Position numbers and translations under genes: made by a program | In this document: in pieces, positions 43,493 through 45,590 of the stretch | Layout: every line of letters starts with the position of its first letter | How positions within the stretch are numbered: position 1 is the first letter of the stretch | Origin: Obelidium mucronatum | Taxonomy: Eukaryota; Chytridiomycota; Chytridiomycetes; Chytridiales; Chytriomycetaceae | DNA: 45,590 nucleotides | Assembly: GCA_025765595.1 (NCBI GenBank) | Contig: JAIVFH010000223.1 | Span: forward strand, 1 to 45,590 | Reading direction: 5' to 3' | The notes under the pieces: generated by a model | The model's input: only the letters and a program-made list of their open reading frames with translations | Database searches by the model: none | Told to the model about the DNA's origin: nothing

Positions 43493-45590
43493 TACTTCGC
43501 ATCACGCTTTTTCAGGGCGTCCTTCTTGTGCAAGCCAAGATGATATCTACAAGAAATCAAAAGTCAGTCAAACTTGTCACCACTACTTCAACAACATGTA
43601 TACTCACTTTAACCCAGTGCTAGAAGAATACTTTCTTCCACAGTCAGGTACATCACAATCATATGTGCGCTTCGGCTTCAAAGGACTTCCTCTCACGCCT
43701 CTTCCCGATTTTGATGGACTAGCAGTCACTACTGATAATGGTGAAGCAACTCCACTCGGTTCTAGAGACACGCATCGCGGAGTCGCCAGAGTCGCCACTG
43801 AAACCACAGGAGAAGCAATATCAAGCATCAGCGACGACGTCGATGACGACGCAGTGATATTCTCAATCACAGATCCATCATCCATAGCACTACTGCTGCT
43901 GCCAGGATTTCCCAGCAAAAGGTTGGTATCAATACCCAAGAATGTGTCCAAATCATGCCATGTGGCCGCATTGCCCACATCCCATTCCCCCAACATCTCA
44001 GCGAAATCTCCAAACCCATCCAACCCAACACCCGCCATCGAATCCATAGAGGCTGCATTCGTCAAAGGAACAGGAGCATCAATACCGCAAGCAGCGGCAA
44101 GCCCTTCATCACCAGAGCCAAACTCCAACAAATCACTCCATCGTCCATTATTCCCTCCACTCGAAAAGTCATCCGCTTTGCCATCACTCGTGTTTCCAGC
44201 ACCAGTAACGTCATTAGCTCCAGTCCCGCTGGATGTTGTATCCATCATCATAATCATTGCGTAATTCATCAAATCTTCTTCCGTACTCATGGATATAGAT
44301 TCGCGCCGATGCACACAGGGTTGACCACTGCCCAACATTAATGACTCAAAGTCGTCAACACCGGATCCCAAGTCCAGCGGGGGCTGCTGTTGCAACTTCG
44401 CTCCTTTCGTCCCAGACGCAGTTTTTGCGAACGAGAGAAGCAATGATGCAGCTTCTGGCTTAATAGGGGATGGGCCCATACTAATAGTGTCCGCAAAGGA
44501 CGTTCGACGCGAAGATAAAGGAACAATTGATGTTGCGGGGCTGCACCCACGTTGCGAGCGAGTAAATGGGTGTTGGTGGAATTCTCGTTGAAGTTGCTGT
44601 TGCATATCTTGCAGATCGGAAAAGTCTTCATCCATGATTGCTTGATTGCTGCTGTTACTATCAGCCAGGAAAGTGTTGGTGCTCTCTCCATTATATCCTG
44701 CGTTCTCATTGTTTTCCCCTCCAAAGGAGAAAGTTTCTGAAAACCAAACGTTAAAAAAAAATCAACGGCGAAAAAAAAGCAAAAGAAAACTACGCAATTT
44801 TACCATTGCGTGTCTGAAGAATGTCGCCATTCTTGCTTTTCCAACTTTCGTTCTGTTCATGCTCATCGTCGCCAAAGAGTTGCTGCAAAGTATTCAAAGG
44901 GGTTCTTTCGCGTTTCCTTGTCTGCTTTTTGGGTGCCGCTACACTCGGGAATTATCGTAGGCCTGTCAGCGTTCTTCGTTGCAGTCACTATCGGTATCCA
45001 GCGATTCTTCTTGCTCATCCACAGCAGGTTCTGCTTGATTCACGTCTTCTTCGTGTTCCGGGAATCCTTGTTCCTTGCGTTTAAGCCTCCGCCTCAACGC
45101 ATTCGCAGCAGCAGCAACAACGAGAGCCTTCTGTTCTTTGGCCACAGTTCGTTTTTGACTCGGCTTGTACACGACAAGCTTCCTCTTTTTTCCTGGCGGG
45201 CCTTCCAAAGCAGCAACATTTGCTCCCAATTTGGAAGGAGAGCAGCGAGACAAATTGTGGGAAGCCGAATATATAGAATCTAGTGAAATATGCAACTGCT
45301 CCACTGGACCATCCCCATCCCCAATGCAGCACCACCAAAACAAGAAGACGAAACAGAGGAAGTACTTTGACAAGATACATTTGAGGAAGAACGATCAAGA
45401 AAATCTACAAAATCAGATCCGGATGATAGGGTTGGAGTTTGTTCCCCAGACGACGAAGCGTTCGAGAACGACGATGAATAGATTGAGTAATGATGCGAGG
45501 AAGGTAACTGTATAGACATTGGTGCTTTCGATGCTGCTACAAGTCCAGCTTTCGATTTTTTCTTTCGTGGGGATGCGGTTTTGGATTGGA
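43493..45590 (-). CDS. Single C2H2 zinc-finger protein (5' end outside window)
   Basis: Probable nuclear DNA-binding regulator. The readable part begins at the window edge with basic sequence (SPRKKKSKAG), then a Ser-rich region and a Lys/Arg stretch with Ala-rich helix (KALVVAAAANALRRRLKRK). After an intron at 44803-44737 comes a 375-codon exon (44736-43608) rich in Asp, Ser and Met, like an activation domain. The only finger, CDVPDCGRKYSSSTGLKYHLGLH, is completed across intron 43607-43547 in the last exon, ending KKRDAK at 43493. The Cys-x4-Cys and GLKYH-x3-H spacing recalls fungal Sfp1-like or JAZF1-like fingers. Exon 1 has frame changes near 45310, 44970 and 44888. The target genes are unknown. 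Confidence 0.75.

Noticed and set aside
1..45590. CRISPR arrays, bacterial operons, rRNA genes
   Set aside because: None seen. Spliceosomal introns and eukaryotic gene families exclude a prokaryotic window, and no array of spaced direct repeats exists apart from the retroelement repeats.

Overview
The window is nuclear DNA of a fungus, most likely an early-diverging zoosporic (chytrid-like) one. Genes are compact, have short GT-AG introns of about 50-90 nt, and are often separated by less than 200 bp. They include a fungal type I fatty acid synthase, a Ste11/Byr2-type MAPKKK, a RasGAP and a cyclic-nucleotide-gated K+ channel of the kind known from fungal zoospores. The taxonomic placement is inference.

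Layout. 1-6879: 3' part of a one-chain (beta+alpha fused) fatty acid synthase with two tandem ACP domains. 7155-8300: fungal HNH_2 nuclease-like gene. 8458-10804 (-): ataxin-10-like armadillo protein. 10859-27364: accessory block made of four related F-box plus plant-type leucine-rich-repeat (LRR) genes or pseudogenes, two copies of a ubiquitin-like gene lying just upstream of F-box/LRR copies, and three different retroelements inserted inside LRR coding sequence. These are a 491-bp solo LTR carrying a tRNA-like sequence (12886-13376, TSD TATTG), a 5.2-kb Ty1/copia element (13998-19199, TSD TACAG), and a 4.7-kb Ngaro-like tyrosine-recombinase element with split direct repeats (20621-25297). 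27719-29371: ERGIC3/Erv46 cargo receptor. 29631-34723 (-): MAPKKK. 34884-39966 (-): F-BAR/PH/C2/RasGAP protein. 40134-42312 (-): CNG-type K+ channel. 42452-43050: DUF1764 protein. 43493-45590 (-): single-C2H2 zinc-finger protein, cut by the window end.

How the genes relate. The right third groups signalling genes (MAPKKK, Ras GTPase activator, cyclic-nucleotide channel) on one strand. The middle block is a dynamic receptor-like family: F-box proteins normally dock to SCF ubiquitin ligases, the LRRs would select substrates, and a divergent ubiquitin-like ORF sits 47 nt upstream of one F-box start with a deleted copy at the same place before another. Whether the pair works together is a hypothesis.

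A caution runs through the whole window. Many otherwise well-conserved reading frames are broken by single extra bases (8 in the synthase, more in the RasGAP, MAPKKK, ERGIC3 and zinc-finger genes), nearly all insertions and with no shared motif. This looks more like insertion-biased consensus error than gene death, but it has not been proven.
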